DNA from: Chitinibacter sp. SCUT-21
GTDB lineage: Bacteria; Pseudomonadota; Gammaproteobacteria; Burkholderiales; Chitinibacteraceae
Direction of reading: 5' to 3'
Assembly (NCBI GenBank): GCA_041874755.1
Contig: CP102611.1
Coordinates: forward strand, 930,001 to 994,000
DNA: 64,000 nucleotides
The notes under the pieces are model-generated. The model had not been told where the DNA came from. It saw nothing but the letters and a program-made list of their open reading frames with translations, and ran no database searches. How positions within the stretch are numbered: the stretch's first letter is position 1; each line of letters starts with the position of its first letter. Shown piece by piece: positions 38,278 to 47,041 of this stretch. A program made the position numbers and the translations under genes.

Positions 38278-40404
38278 GTGACTGAAAACTTGCATAGTGA
38301 CCATTTGGCTCAGCTTCGCCGTCTAGTTTGCCTACTCTACCCCGACAAAGATCAAGCGGCTGAGTTAGCGACAGTAGGCAGTATTGCTAGCTTCTGGCGT
38401 AGCTTGGCACACGCCACGGAAAACGATCTCGTCAGTCTGCATTCCGCTGTCGCTAAACATCTGGGAATGGAATGCGTGACGGCGCTTGAACCTGAACCGG
38501 ATGTACTCGTCACCATCCCATCTAGCAAAGCCAGAGAAAGCCAAATTTTGCCGCTCTACCGTGAGGAAGACCAGCTGGTTGTTGCTGTCGCCAATCCTTG
38601 CGATGAGGATGTGATTGATTTTTTACGATTTGGCGTCGAAGGTCGCGTCAAAATGGTCATGGCGCTCCCAGAAGACCTTGAAAGCGCGATTCAGTTTGCC
38701 TATGCCCGAAGCACAATTGAAGGCGGAAATTATTTTACTGGCTCGCTGGTGATTACCAGTGAGGTCATGGATTTCACCAGCGACCAATCGTTAGTCAAAT
38801 TGGCTAAAGAGTTGATTCGCGAAACGATCCGCCTGAAAGCATCGGATCTACACATCCAGCCTTTTTTGGGCGGAGGCGCAATTCGTGTGCGAGTCGATGG
38901 CGTGATGCACCGTATCGCCTTATTACCGGCAGAGGTTTATGAACCCTTATGCCGCTATTTTAAAGCATTGGCCAGCATGGATCCGACCAATGAGCGCATT
39001 CCGCAAGATGGCCGAATTGCACTACAGCATAATCAGCTCGAGTTTGATTTACGAGTTTCCTCCCTGCCGGCACGAGACGGCGAGCGCATTGTTGTGCGCT
39101 TTCTTGAGCAAAATAAAAGTATTCAATTAAGTAGTTGTGGCTTTGCCATCGCTGAAATGCAGAGTATTCGCAAAATGGCCAATCAGCGTTCCGGGCTCAT
39201 TTTGATTACGGGACCAACTGGATCGGGCAAGACCTCAACCCTGGCGGCTTTACTACGTGAACTCAACACAGTTCAGCGAACCATTATTACGGTGGAAAAT
39301 CCGGTGGAGTATGTTATTCCGGGCATTTCGCAAGTCGACGTCAATGACAAGGCGGGCCTCACTTTTGCCAGCGCGCTGCGCAGCGCTTTAAGGCAAGACC
39401 CAGATGTTTTGCTGATCGGCGAAATTCGGGACGAAGAAACTGCGGCAATCGCTTTGCAAGCCTCAATGACGGGGCATTTAGTATTTTCAACTTTGCATAC
39501 CAATGATGCTTGGTCGGCGATCGATCGATTGGTTGACTTGGGCTGCAAGCCTGCTTTGCTCGCCGAAGCACTCAGTGGCATTGTGGCGCAACGCTTGACC
39601 CGTCGCTTATGTAAACACTGTCAAAAACCGGTACAAGCGCCCCTCAGTGTAGAAGAACAAGAATTTGAACGCATCACGGGCATCACGCCTCCATTTCGCC
39701 CCGTGGGCTGCCCTGAGTGTAATTTCAGCGGTTATCGCGGCAGATTTCCAATCAGCGAAATTATTGAGATCACAGGGAAGATTCGTCAGCAAATTGCCCG
39801 TGGGGGCACCGAATTAACCCAACGGCCCGAAATTAGTTTGTCATCACTCAATTCAATGTCCACCTCAGCCATGAATCATATCGCCACAGGGCACACAACC
39901 GTTGATGAGGCCATTTCGGTACTTGGGCAGCATTTTTGGTTAGATCTCGCACAGTTACACAGCGCCCCTCCACCGGATGTGATTTACACAGATTTATCAT
40001 CGGGAAAAACTATGGCTGCAGGTGTACTAGTGATTAGCCGCACACCGTCAACCGAACTTAGTTCACAACTTGAAAATGCCGGATTTAGCGTGTTTTGTGC
40101 ACCGACTGCACGTGATGCCTGCCAATTACTGAAAAGCAATAACAGTATTGTGATGTTATTGGGAGATATTGGTGATGACACTCCTGAAGAGAGTTTGATT
40201 TTAATCATGCAAGATGCTCTGCGTCATTTAGCCTGGAGTAGGCTGCCCGCCATCACCCTACTCCCTCCTGCTTTAGAGCATTGCACCGAATCTTGGCGAG
40301 CCAATGGCATTCATATTCCATACCTAAGCAAACCAATTGTGATTGGTGAGTTAGAGCACCGCATCCGCAAGGCATTAGGTAACTTTAATGGGATAGGCAC
40401 ATAA
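38278..40404 (+). CDS. GspE/PilB-type secretion ATPase with a C-terminal receiver-like domain
   Basis: 708-aa hexameric ATPase of the type II secretion/type IV pilus family. The start is GTG with AGAAG upstream. An N-terminal MshEN/GspE-N region spans about 20-150. The motor domain holds the Asp box VKLAKELIRETIRLKASDLHIQP in family form, Walker A GPTGSGKTS (about 311-319), the His box and Walker B LLIGEIRDEET (about 378). A zinc-binding tetracysteine motif (CKHCQKP and CPECNFSGYRG, about 445-485) follows. After residue 580 comes a receiver-like domain, VLVISRTPSTELSSQLENAGF, ending in LSKPIVIGELEHRI. The usual phosphoacceptor Asp position appears as LLGDIGDD, so its state is uncertain. No GspF/PilC platform gene lies nearby. 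Confidence 0.88.
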   Translation: MTENLHSDHLAQLRRLVCLLYPDKDQAAELATVGSIASFWRSLAHATENDLVSLHSAVAKHLGMECVTALEPEPDVLVTIPSSKARESQILPLYREEDQLVVAVANPCDEDVIDFLRFGVEGRVKMVMALPEDLESAIQFAYARSTIEGGNYFTGSLVITSEVMDFTSDQSLVKLAKELIRETIRLKASDLHIQPFLGGGAIRVRVDGVMHRIALLPAEVYEPLCRYFKALASMDPTNERIPQDGRIALQHNQLEFDLRVSSLPARDGERIVVRFLEQNKSIQLSSCGFAIAEMQSIRKMANQRSGLILITGPTGSGKTSTLAALLRELNTVQRTIITVENPVEYVIPGISQVDVNDKAGLTFASALRSALRQDPDVLLIGEIRDEETAAIALQASMTGHLVFSTLHTNDAWSAIDRLVDLGCKPALLAEALSGIVAQRLTRRLCKHCQKPVQAPLSVEEQEFERITGITPPFRPVGCPECNFSGYRGRFPISEIIEITGKIRQQIARGGTELTQRPEISLSSLNSMSTSAMNHIATGHTTVDEAISVLGQHFWLDLAQLHSAPPPDVIYTDLSSGKTMAAGVLVISRTPSTELSSQLENAGFSVFCAPTARDACQLLKSNNSIVMLLGDIGDDTPEESLILIMQDALRHLAWSRLPAITLLPPALEHCTESWRANGIHIPYLSKPIVIGELEHRIRKALGNFNGIGT

Positions 40405-40418
40405 TTTTAGGAATAAAA

Positions 40419-40862
40419 ATGTCAAAACAAGCCCCCGCACAAAATATCAGCGGTTTGATTCGAGCTGTTGAAATTGAAGAACACACCAAAAAGAGGAAAC
40501 GAGAAAAACTGCTTGCTTTGAGTGAAACAAAAAAAAGAAAAATACTTCCGATTATCAGTGTTTTAAGTTGGATTTGTGCACTTGGTTTATGGGGCTATTA
40601 TTTAAGTCACCAACCAAATATCCATCAGGAACATAAAGATCTAGCACAAGCAATCGAAATGGCAAAAAGCGATATTGATGCTCATCGGGAAATTGATGGA
40701 AGGCTTCCCTCTCAGCTAAGCAATCCAGCACTTGCAGCGATTGTTCAGTATCAAATTGAAGTTAATCAGCATAACACCCAATCCTATCGATTAATTGCAA
40801 GGGCTGGACAGTCGTTTATTGAATGGGAAAGTGCTAGATCACAACAAGAGGCCACACGATGA
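40419..40862 (+). CDS. Single-pass membrane protein with a GspG-like periplasmic part
   Basis: 147-aa protein with a basic cytoplasmic N-terminus (KKRKREKLLAL), one TM near residues 46-65 (ILPIISVLSWICALGLWGYYL), and a periplasmic region containing LAQAIEMAKSDIDAHREIDGRLPSQLS. The aliphatic helix followed by G-x-LP is reminiscent of GspG-type pseudopilins, but no prepilin cleavage motif is present. I do not recognise a named family. It lies 14 bp after the ATPase gene with TAGGAA before its ATG and overlaps the prepilin gene by 4 bp, so the three genes form one operon. It may be an adaptor between ATPase and pilin; that is a guess. Confidence 0.7.
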   Translation: MSKQAPAQNISGLIRAVEIEEHTKKRKREKLLALSETKKRKILPIISVLSWICALGLWGYYLSHQPNIHQEHKDLAQAIEMAKSDIDAHREIDGRLPSQLSNPALAAIVQYQIEVNQHNTQSYRLIARAGQSFIEWESARSQQEATR

Positions 40863-41665
40863 ATAGCCAATATGCTTCACATCAGCATGGATTTACGCTC
40901 ATCGAAACAATGACCGTTGTCGCAATTGTGGGGATTTTAGCGGCAATTGCACTGCCGGCTTATGACTATTACGTTTATAAAGCACGAGCTGCGGAGCTTA
41001 TCGTTCAATACGATCGATTAAGAACAGCCACCGCCATTGTGGAAGTCGACGAAACCAATATTCCGAACTGCCAAGCATTTTTAGAACAGGCTAACGCGGT
41101 CAATATTACTGACCCCTATGTAACACTCACGGTTGGGTTTACCCCATTAGAGGGTAAACCTAATGATTTTCGCCCAGTAATGAATGTCTGCGCCAGTGCG
41201 AGCAAACAATACAGCATGGGCACAGCACAAGCTGCGCTCAGATACTTTCAACGCCTTGGTAAAGTTGAGCCAAATCTGGTAGGACTTTCGAGCATCATGA
41301 GTTACTCGGTAGCACTCAGCGAGCAAGATACCATTGTCTGCCGGGGTGTAGCCCCACAAACTCATGCTGGTTGCGCAGGCGTACCAGAACCTTTGCCTCC
41401 CCAATCTCCCAGCCAGGCGACAACGAGTACTTCAACGCAAGCAACGCCGGCCCCGACTGTTGTGCTTCAGTCATCACCCAAGCCAACAACACAGGCGAGC
41501 CCATTAAGCACACCCACTTCGAATCCAAACCCAACTTCACGTTCAATCAGCCCCTCAACAGCAGCTCCATTACAGAACAATCATAATTGCCCTGCTGGGC
41601 AGTGGTATAACCCGCACAGTCATAAATGTCAGCACGCTCCAGCAGGCGTGGCCAACGGCCATTAG
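40859..41665 (+). CDS. Type IV prepilin-like protein with Pro/Thr/Ser linker and C-terminal Cys module
   Basis: 268-aa prepilin. An 11-residue leader ends in Gly11 before FTLIETMTVVAIVGILAAIALPAY, so Phe12 would be N-methylated and Glu16 is the +5 glutamate. The globular part (about 40-175) has Cys residues in NCQAFLEQ, in VCASASK and in IVCRGVAPQTHAGCAG. Then comes a long linker of about 65 residues made almost only of Pro, Thr, Ser, Ala and Gln. A short tail follows with CPAGQWYNPHSHKC. Such linkers are usual in secreted carbohydrate-active enzymes but unusual on pilins. Cleavage and methylation would need a PilD peptidase encoded elsewhere. Confidence 0.82.
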   Translation: MNSQYASHQHGFTLIETMTVVAIVGILAAIALPAYDYYVYKARAAELIVQYDRLRTATAIVEVDETNIPNCQAFLEQANAVNITDPYVTLTVGFTPLEGKPNDFRPVMNVCASASKQYSMGTAQAALRYFQRLGKVEPNLVGLSSIMSYSVALSEQDTIVCRGVAPQTHAGCAGVPEPLPPQSPSQATTSTSTQATPAPTVVLQSSPKPTTQASPLSTPTSNPNPTSRSISPSTAAPLQNNHNCPAGQWYNPHSHKCQHAPAGVANGH

Positions 41666-41681
41666 GATAAATCACAAGCAA

Positions 41682-43313
41682 TTACTTCAAGTAAATATTG
41701 AACTGCTCTTTACTCTCACCCAGTCGTTGAACCTGCGCCAATAAGGTCCAACGCACTGGAGGCGTCACGTCAGCAGGGCGAATGGCCATTGAACAAGAGT
41801 TTACGTCCTGAGTGCTGATGCTATATGTTCCAAAATAGGCCAATGCCCCTAATGGGGCGCTTGGAATTTGCGTGGCATCTAAGCAATGTGGCTGAAATTT
41901 GACATTGAGCGCTTGTACGGCATCAGCAACTGGGCGATAGGATTTACCAGCATCGATCCAGTTTTGAAATAGGCCAATGAATAAGCACAAGATCAAACTG
42001 ATACCGCAGGTCCAATTCGTTAGGGCTTTACGACCCAAAGCACGGCGACGCAATAAAACACTGCCCCAGAGCACTGTGGCCGCCAAGGCAAATAGTAAAC
42101 CCACCGGAGCAATCTGCATTGGCGCCGTACTGTAGCGATGCAACCGTGCCAACAGATCAGCGGGCTGGCCAATTAGCAACACTAACCAACCACTCCATAT
42201 GAGTATCGCAGCCAAACCAAAAGTTAGAATTGCAAATGAATTCAAGGCTGATGCCGCACCACGACGCAGATCATCTACTCCCGCGACGGCGATGACACTC
42301 ATCACCAATAACAGCGGCAACACATTGGCCTCTGTTGGATGACCCGCGCAGATGACAAACAGTAGATGCGCGCCCGCTAGAGTGCATAATAAATGCCAGC
42401 GAGGATCGGCACGAAAACTATCTCGATTAATCCAGACCGACCAAACCGTCAACGGCAGAACAGGCCAAGTAAACCACGGTAAGGTTTGCGGTAGGAAGCT
42501 AAAATCACCGAAAGTTGCTACAGAACTTGCACCACCGTAAGCCCCCCAAGCAAAATTACGCCACCAAGTATGAAATAAGACGGATGACTCGGTATGCAGC
42601 GCATAGCCCCACAGCGCTGCCAAAGGCAGCGAAATAATCAATGCTGTCGTTAATGTGATGCCATATGCGCTCTTGCGCCAAGCTTTATAGAACATCAGGC
42701 TGACTGAGGCGAGCAACGCCAATAATGCATCTGCCCAGGTAGCGCCTAGCAATAAAATCAAATATGCCAGACCGAGAATCAGACCTGCCCGAAGAGGGAG
42801 GCGTCGTGACAAAGCCAGTGCATACACCATCCATGCGCTAGCGGTTAAAGTTAAAATTGCCGGCGAAATATGATGCCCCCAGACGATTAAGCCCAAGGCC
42901 CCCAGCAAAATCACCACCGCCAATCGACCGTAGCGATGGCCAAATAGCTCGCGCCCTGCCAGCCCTACTCCCCACAGCGCAGCACCCACCCATAAACCAG
43001 TACTTAATCGGGCGGCATCATGCACCGCGACACCAAACCAAGTCAGTGCATTGGCAAATACTGCTGCCACCCAAAAATACAAAGGCGCGGTATCAAAATA
43101 GGGACGATCTGCTAAATGTGGCAGAACCCAATGATTGGAGCGCAAAATATCAACAATTAGCGCAGCAGCTTCGTTTTCTTCGGGCTTCCAAGGATCATGC
43201 CCCATCAAGCCAGGTAAAACCCAAAACAGGCATAACAAAACCAATAGCCAAGGTTTGTCTTGCTCCTTGCTGGAGGCGATTGGTCTTTCAGATTGCGGGG
43301 TGTATGTGAGCAT
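41682..43313 (-). CDS. Membrane glycosyltransferase of the PMT/ArnT superfamily
   Basis: 543-aa integral membrane protein with about twelve TM segments and a C-terminal periplasmic domain of about 130 residues. The first periplasmic loop has GHDPWKPEENEAAALIVDI, where the Asp and Glu correspond to the catalytic acid region of GT39/GT83 enzymes, and later PYFDTAPLYFWVAAVF. These enzymes transfer sugars from polyprenyl-phosphate donors to lipid A, proteins or other periplasmic acceptors. The substrate is unknown; the gene faces the prepilin cluster and could modify the Thr/Ser-rich pilin linker or the LPS. Its start has no very strong ribosome site. Confidence 0.82.
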   Translation of the reverse strand: MLTYTPQSERPIASSKEQDKPWLLVLLCLFWVLPGLMGHDPWKPEENEAAALIVDILRSNHWVLPHLADRPYFDTAPLYFWVAAVFANALTWFGVAVHDAARLSTGLWVGAALWGVGLAGRELFGHRYGRLAVVILLGALGLIVWGHHISPAILTLTASAWMVYALALSRRLPLRAGLILGLAYLILLLGATWADALLALLASVSLMFYKAWRKSAYGITLTTALIISLPLAALWGYALHTESSVLFHTWWRNFAWGAYGGASSVATFGDFSFLPQTLPWFTWPVLPLTVWSVWINRDSFRADPRWHLLCTLAGAHLLFVICAGHPTEANVLPLLLVMSVIAVAGVDDLRRGAASALNSFAILTFGLAAILIWSGWLVLLIGQPADLLARLHRYSTAPMQIAPVGLLFALAATVLWGSVLLRRRALGRKALTNWTCGISLILCLFIGLFQNWIDAGKSYRPVADAVQALNVKFQPHCLDATQIPSAPLGALAYFGTYSISTQDVNSCSMAIRPADVTPPVRWTLLAQVQRLGESKEQFNIYLK

Positions 43314-43421
43314 TGTCGGGTTTCAAGTTTTTTCAAGTTTCTTTCGGCAGTACACCATTTAAAACTGTGTAGTTTGCAGAAAATTTTGAGCATTACTTTT
43401 GATTGTGGCACGAGACAATAA

Positions 43422-43446
43422 AAAAGGCAGCCTATAGCTGCCTTTT
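43422..43446 (-). terminator. Rho-independent terminator of rpmE
   Basis: 10-bp inverted repeat AAAAGGCAGC / GCTGCCTTTT with a 5-nt loop, 18 bp after the rpmE stop. The minus-strand T run (TTTTTTATTG) fits termination of the ribosomal gene. Confidence 0.88.
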
Positions 43447-43464
43447 CTTGATTTGCTCTGAGTA

Positions 43465-43674
43465 TTAGCGAGCAAATTTTGCAAATTTGTTATTGAATTT
43501 CTCAATACGACCTGCAGTATCAACGATTTTTTGTTTGCCTGTGTAGAATGGGTGGCATTCTGAGCAAACCTCTACGTGCAGGGCTTTGCCCAAAGTAGAT
43601 GCAGTTTTGAAAGAGCTACCGCATGAACAAGTCACGTCGATTTCTACATAATTTGGGTGAGTATTTGGTTTCAT
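43465..43674 (-). CDS. rpmE: 50S ribosomal protein L31, zinc form
   Basis: 69-aa ribosomal protein of the large subunit. It has the pattern [22 protein letters not shown] with CSC near residue 17, then [15 protein letters not shown], giving the four cysteines of the zinc-binding C+ form and the typical HPFYTG motif. A C- paralogue, if any, is not in this window. It lies 85 bp downstream of rho and has its own terminator. Confidence 0.97.
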   Translation of the reverse strand: MKPNTHPNYVEIDVTCSCGSSFKTASTLGKALHVEVCSECHPFYTGKQKIVDTAGRIEKFNNKFAKFAR

Positions 43675-43758
43675 AATTTTTCCTAAGTAGTCGGGCGCCG
43701 GGGTTTTGCCGACGCTGCAAAACGAGCATTATGTCGCAGCTCGCTTAAATTCGCAAGC

Positions 43759-45015
43759 TTAGCGGCGCATTGAATCAAAAAAGTCGAGATTAGACTTGGT
43801 TGATTTAAGCTTATCCATCAAAAATTCCATCGCGTCCAAATCGTCCATTGGGTAGAGCAATTTGCGTAGCACCCAAATCCGTTGCAGCTGATCAGCTTTG
43901 ATCAACAACTCTTCACGACGCGTACTTGATTTGTTGATATTGATCGCTGGGAAAATACGCTTTTCGGCCATGCGGCGATCAAGTTGAATTTCGTTATTGC
44001 CCGTGCCTTTGAATTCTTCGTAGATCACGTCATCCATACGGCTACCGGTTTCAACCAGCGCAGTGGCGATAATCGTTAGGCTACCACCCTCTTCGATATT
44101 ACGCGCCGCACCAAAGAAGCGTTTTGGCCGTTGCAATGCATTGGCATCGACACCACCAGTCAACACTTTGCCAGAAGCAGGAATTACGGTGTTATACGCA
44201 CGCGCCAGACGCGTAATCGAGTCAAGCAAGATCACCACGTCTTTTTTATGCTCAACCAAGCGCTTGGCTTTTTCTATGACCATTTCTGCCACTTGAACGT
44301 GACGCGTTGCTGGCTCGTCAAACGTTGAGCTAACCACTTCACCTTTGACCGAGCGTTGCATCTCGGTAACCTCTTCTGGGCGCTCATCGATCAGCAATAC
44401 AATCAGCGTAACTTCAGGATGGTTAGCCGTAATTGCATGCGCGATGTGCTGCAACATCACTGTTTTACCCGATTTTGGCGGCGCCACCAGCAAGGCACGC
44501 TGCCCCTTACCAATCGGCGCCATTAAATCAATCACGCGACCAGTAATGTTTTCTTCTGCTTTGATATCACGCTCTAAATTAAGGCGTTCGGTCGGAAACA
44601 GTGGTGTTAAATTCTCAAACAGTATTTTATTTTTAGCCGCTTCCGGCGCTTCACCATTCACCTTATCGACTTTCACCAGTGCAAAATAACGCTCCCCGTC
44701 TTTCGGGATACGAATTTCACCTTCAATAGTGTCACCGGTATGCAAGTTAAAGCGGCGAATCTGGCTTGGGCTGATATAAATATCGTCAGGCCCAGCCAAA
44801 TACGAGGTATCTGGGCTACGCAGAAAGCCAAAGCCATCAGGCAAGACTTCTAGAGTCCCCTCGCCAAAGATGCTTTCCCCTTTCTTTGCACGGTTTTTGA
44901 GCAAGGCAAAAATCACGTCTTGCTTGCGCATACGGCTGGCACCGTCAATCTCAGATGCAATCGCCATATCAACGAGCTGAGAAACGTGCAGATGTTTTAA
45001 TTCGGACAAATGCAT
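43759..45015 (-). CDS. rho: Transcription termination factor Rho
   Basis: Hexameric RNA-dependent helicase that ends transcription. The 418-aa protein has the N-terminal helical bundle ([16 protein letters not shown]), the cold-shock-like primary RNA-binding domain ([29 protein letters not shown] region), Walker A in [15 protein letters not shown] (about 172-186), the Walker B region [16 protein letters not shown], and the Q- and R-loops in [20 protein letters not shown]. No insertion domain is present. Normal length. It lies between trxA and rpmE on the same strand, an order common in proteobacteria. Confidence 0.98.
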   Translation of the reverse strand: MHLSELKHLHVSQLVDMAIASEIDGASRMRKQDVIFALLKNRAKKGESIFGEGTLEVLPDGFGFLRSPDTSYLAGPDDIYISPSQIRRFNLHTGDTIEGEIRIPKDGERYFALVKVDKVNGEAPEAAKNKILFENLTPLFPTERLNLERDIKAEENITGRVIDLMAPIGKGQRALLVAPPKSGKTVMLQHIAHAITANHPEVTLIVLLIDERPEEVTEMQRSVKGEVVSSTFDEPATRHVQVAEMVIEKAKRLVEHKKDVVILLDSITRLARAYNTVIPASGKVLTGGVDANALQRPKRFFGAARNIEEGGSLTIIATALVETGSRMDDVIYEEFKGTGNNEIQLDRRMAEKRIFPAININKSSTRREELLIKADQLQRIWVLRKLLYPMDDLDAMEFLMDKLKSTKSNLDFFDSMRR

Positions 45016-45151
45016 AATAATTTACGCTTAGTTTAGATAATTAAGTAAGGGGAAAAACAGCAAGAATAGAGCAAGGGATAAATAGCAGCGAGGCAAAAGC
45101 ACCGCTGCTAAGTCATTAGTGATGCAGACTAAAACAAAAACAACATCAATG

Positions 45152-45478
45152 TCAAATATTACTATCCAAGAAGGCTGTCAATTGTGATTTTGACAATGCG
45201 CCAACTTTCGTTGACTTCACTTCGCCGTTCACGAACAACATCAGTGTTGGAATACCACGGATACCAAATTTCGGTGGCGTAGCTTGGTTTTCATCGATAT
45301 TCAATTTAGCGACTTTCAGACGGCCAGCGTATTCAACCACCACTTCGTCCAAGATTGGCGCGATCATTTTGCAAGGGCCGCACCATTCAGCCCAGTAGTC
45401 CACCAACACAGGACCTGCCGCTTGCAACACTTCCGCGTCAAAACTTGCGTCTGTTACTTGGATAATATTTTCACTCAT
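45152..45478 (-). CDS. trxA: Thioredoxin 1
   Basis: 108-aa cytosolic disulfide reductase. The start is the ATG at 45478 (MSENIIQV), with GGAGA at 8 nt; the longer frame adds 14 non-conserved residues. The active site is WAEWCGPCK, then [25 protein letters not shown] with the cis-proline. Normal thioredoxin length. It lies upstream of rho, as in E. coli. Confidence 0.97.
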   Translation of the reverse strand: MSENIIQVTDASFDAEVLQAAGPVLVDYWAEWCGPCKMIAPILDEVVVEYAGRLKVAKLNIDENQATPPKFGIRGIPTLMLFVNGEVKSTKVGALSKSQLTAFLDSNI

Positions 45479-45625
45479 GTACTGATCTCCGAAAGTGGTT
45501 ATATATGCGCCTAAGGTCAAATGCTAGGAGTAGCGCCGAAAGCTCAATCTTAGCAATAGATAGGGGCGAAAACTGCATTTTCAACAAAAAAATCGTGGCA
45601 AATTTTTTGCCGCAATTTACGTCAA

Positions 45626-46981
45626 TTAAAAAGCAGCATCTACGGCCTGCTCGAGTCGATCAACCGCGACCACGGTCATTCCATCTATCGCCTGCTTAGG
45701 TTTATTGGCTTTTGGAACTATCGCATGCGTAAAGCCAAGCTTGGACGCCTCACGCAAACGCTCTTGTCCGCGCTGAACTGGGCGCACCTCCCCAGCCAAA
45801 CCAACTTCACCAAACACCACCATTTTATTGGGCAGCGGTTTATTTTTAAGCGACGACACAATTGCGATCAACATCGCCAAATCGGCGGCGGGCTCGATAA
45901 TCTTAACGCCGCCCACTGCATTGATAAATACATCCTGATCAAACGCAGCAATACCAGCATGGCGATGCAATACCGCCAATAACAGCGCCAAACGATTTTG
46001 CTCCACCCCAACCGCCAGGCGCTTTACTTGCGCGGCATGTGCATCGTCCACCAGCGCCTGCACTTCAACTAACATCGGGCGCGAGCCCTCTTGTGTCACC
46101 ATTACACAAGAGCCAGGCACGGGCTGATCGTGCTGGCTTAAAAACAGTGCCGACGGGTTAGCGACTTCACGCAAACCTTTGTCGGTCATCGCGAAAACAC
46201 CGAGTTCATTCACCGCACCAAAGCGGTTTTTGATCGCGCGAATCAGGCGAAAACTCGAATGCGTATCGCCTTCAAAATACAGCACCGCATCAACAATATG
46301 CTCAAGCACGCGCGGCCCTGCTAAAGCGCCTTCTTTGGTCACATGGCCAACCAGCAAAATCGACGTGCCGTGGCGTTTGGCAAAGCGCGTTAATTGCGCC
46401 GAACACTCGCGAACTTGTGCAACGCTACCGGGTGCACTGGTTAAGGCCTCGGTATAAATGGTTTGAATCGAGTCAATCACCACAACTTTTGGCGCTTCAC
46501 GCTCGAGCGCTAGTAGGATCTTTTCTAGACTAATTTCAGGATACAAACGCACTTTGGCCGCAGGCACACCAAGGCGGCGCGCGCGCAGTGCAATTTGCTG
46601 TGCCGATTCTTCACCGCTGACGTACAGCACCGGCAAAGACTCCGCCAAGCGCGCCAAGGCTTGCAGTAGCAAAGTTGATTTACCAATCCCAGGATCTCCA
46701 CCGATTAACACCACACCGCCTGGCACTAAGCCACCACCTAATACGCGGTCCAGTTCAGCCAAATGCGTCGGTGTACGCGGCAACTCTTCGGCTTCAACGT
46801 CGGATAAATTTTTGATTGCGCCATCGGCGGCCAAGCTTTGGAAGCGCCCAGTTGTCACCGCAGGCTGCACCACTTGTTCTTCTAAGCTATTCCATTCGCC
46901 ACATTGCGGGCATTGCCCCTGCCATTTGGGAGAAAGCCCCCCACACAGGCGGCAGACAAATTGATTCTTTACTTTACTCAT
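45626..46981 (-). CDS. radA: DNA repair protein RadA
   Basis: RecA-like branch-migration helicase used in recombinational repair. I start at the ATG at 46981 (MSKVKNQFVC); the TTG 27 bp upstream has less support. The 451-aa protein shows an N-terminal C4 zinc finger (CRLCG...CPQCGEW), Walker A IGGDPGIGKSTLL (about 90-102), and the RadA-specific KNRFG motif. The C-terminal Lon-like domain contains DVFINAVGGVKI and NKPLPNKMVVFGEVGL. All family features are intact. It follows flgL after a strong terminator, so it is not part of the flagellar operon. Confidence 0.97.
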   Translation of the reverse strand: MSKVKNQFVCRLCGGLSPKWQGQCPQCGEWNSLEEQVVQPAVTTGRFQSLAADGAIKNLSDVEAEELPRTPTHLAELDRVLGGGLVPGGVVLIGGDPGIGKSTLLLQALARLAESLPVLYVSGEESAQQIALRARRLGVPAAKVRLYPEISLEKILLALEREAPKVVVIDSIQTIYTEALTSAPGSVAQVRECSAQLTRFAKRHGTSILLVGHVTKEGALAGPRVLEHIVDAVLYFEGDTHSSFRLIRAIKNRFGAVNELGVFAMTDKGLREVANPSALFLSQHDQPVPGSCVMVTQEGSRPMLVEVQALVDDAHAAQVKRLAVGVEQNRLALLLAVLHRHAGIAAFDQDVFINAVGGVKIIEPAADLAMLIAIVSSLKNKPLPNKMVVFGEVGLAGEVRPVQRGQERLREASKLGFTHAIVPKANKPKQAIDGMTVVAVDRLEQAVDAAF

Positions 46982-46995
46982 CGCAATCCAATAAA

Positions 46996-47018
46996 AACGG
47001 CCCGCCAAGCGAGCCGTT
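46996..47018 (-). terminator. Rho-independent terminator of the flagellar operon
   Basis: On the minus strand AACGGCTCGC-TTG-GCGGGCCGTT forms a 10-bp stem with one G-U pair and a 3-nt loop, followed by TTTATT. It lies 23 bp after the flgL stop and ends the flgB-flgL transcript. Confidence 0.88.
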
Positions 47019-47041
47019 GATCTCTATCTATTGAGTGAAGA

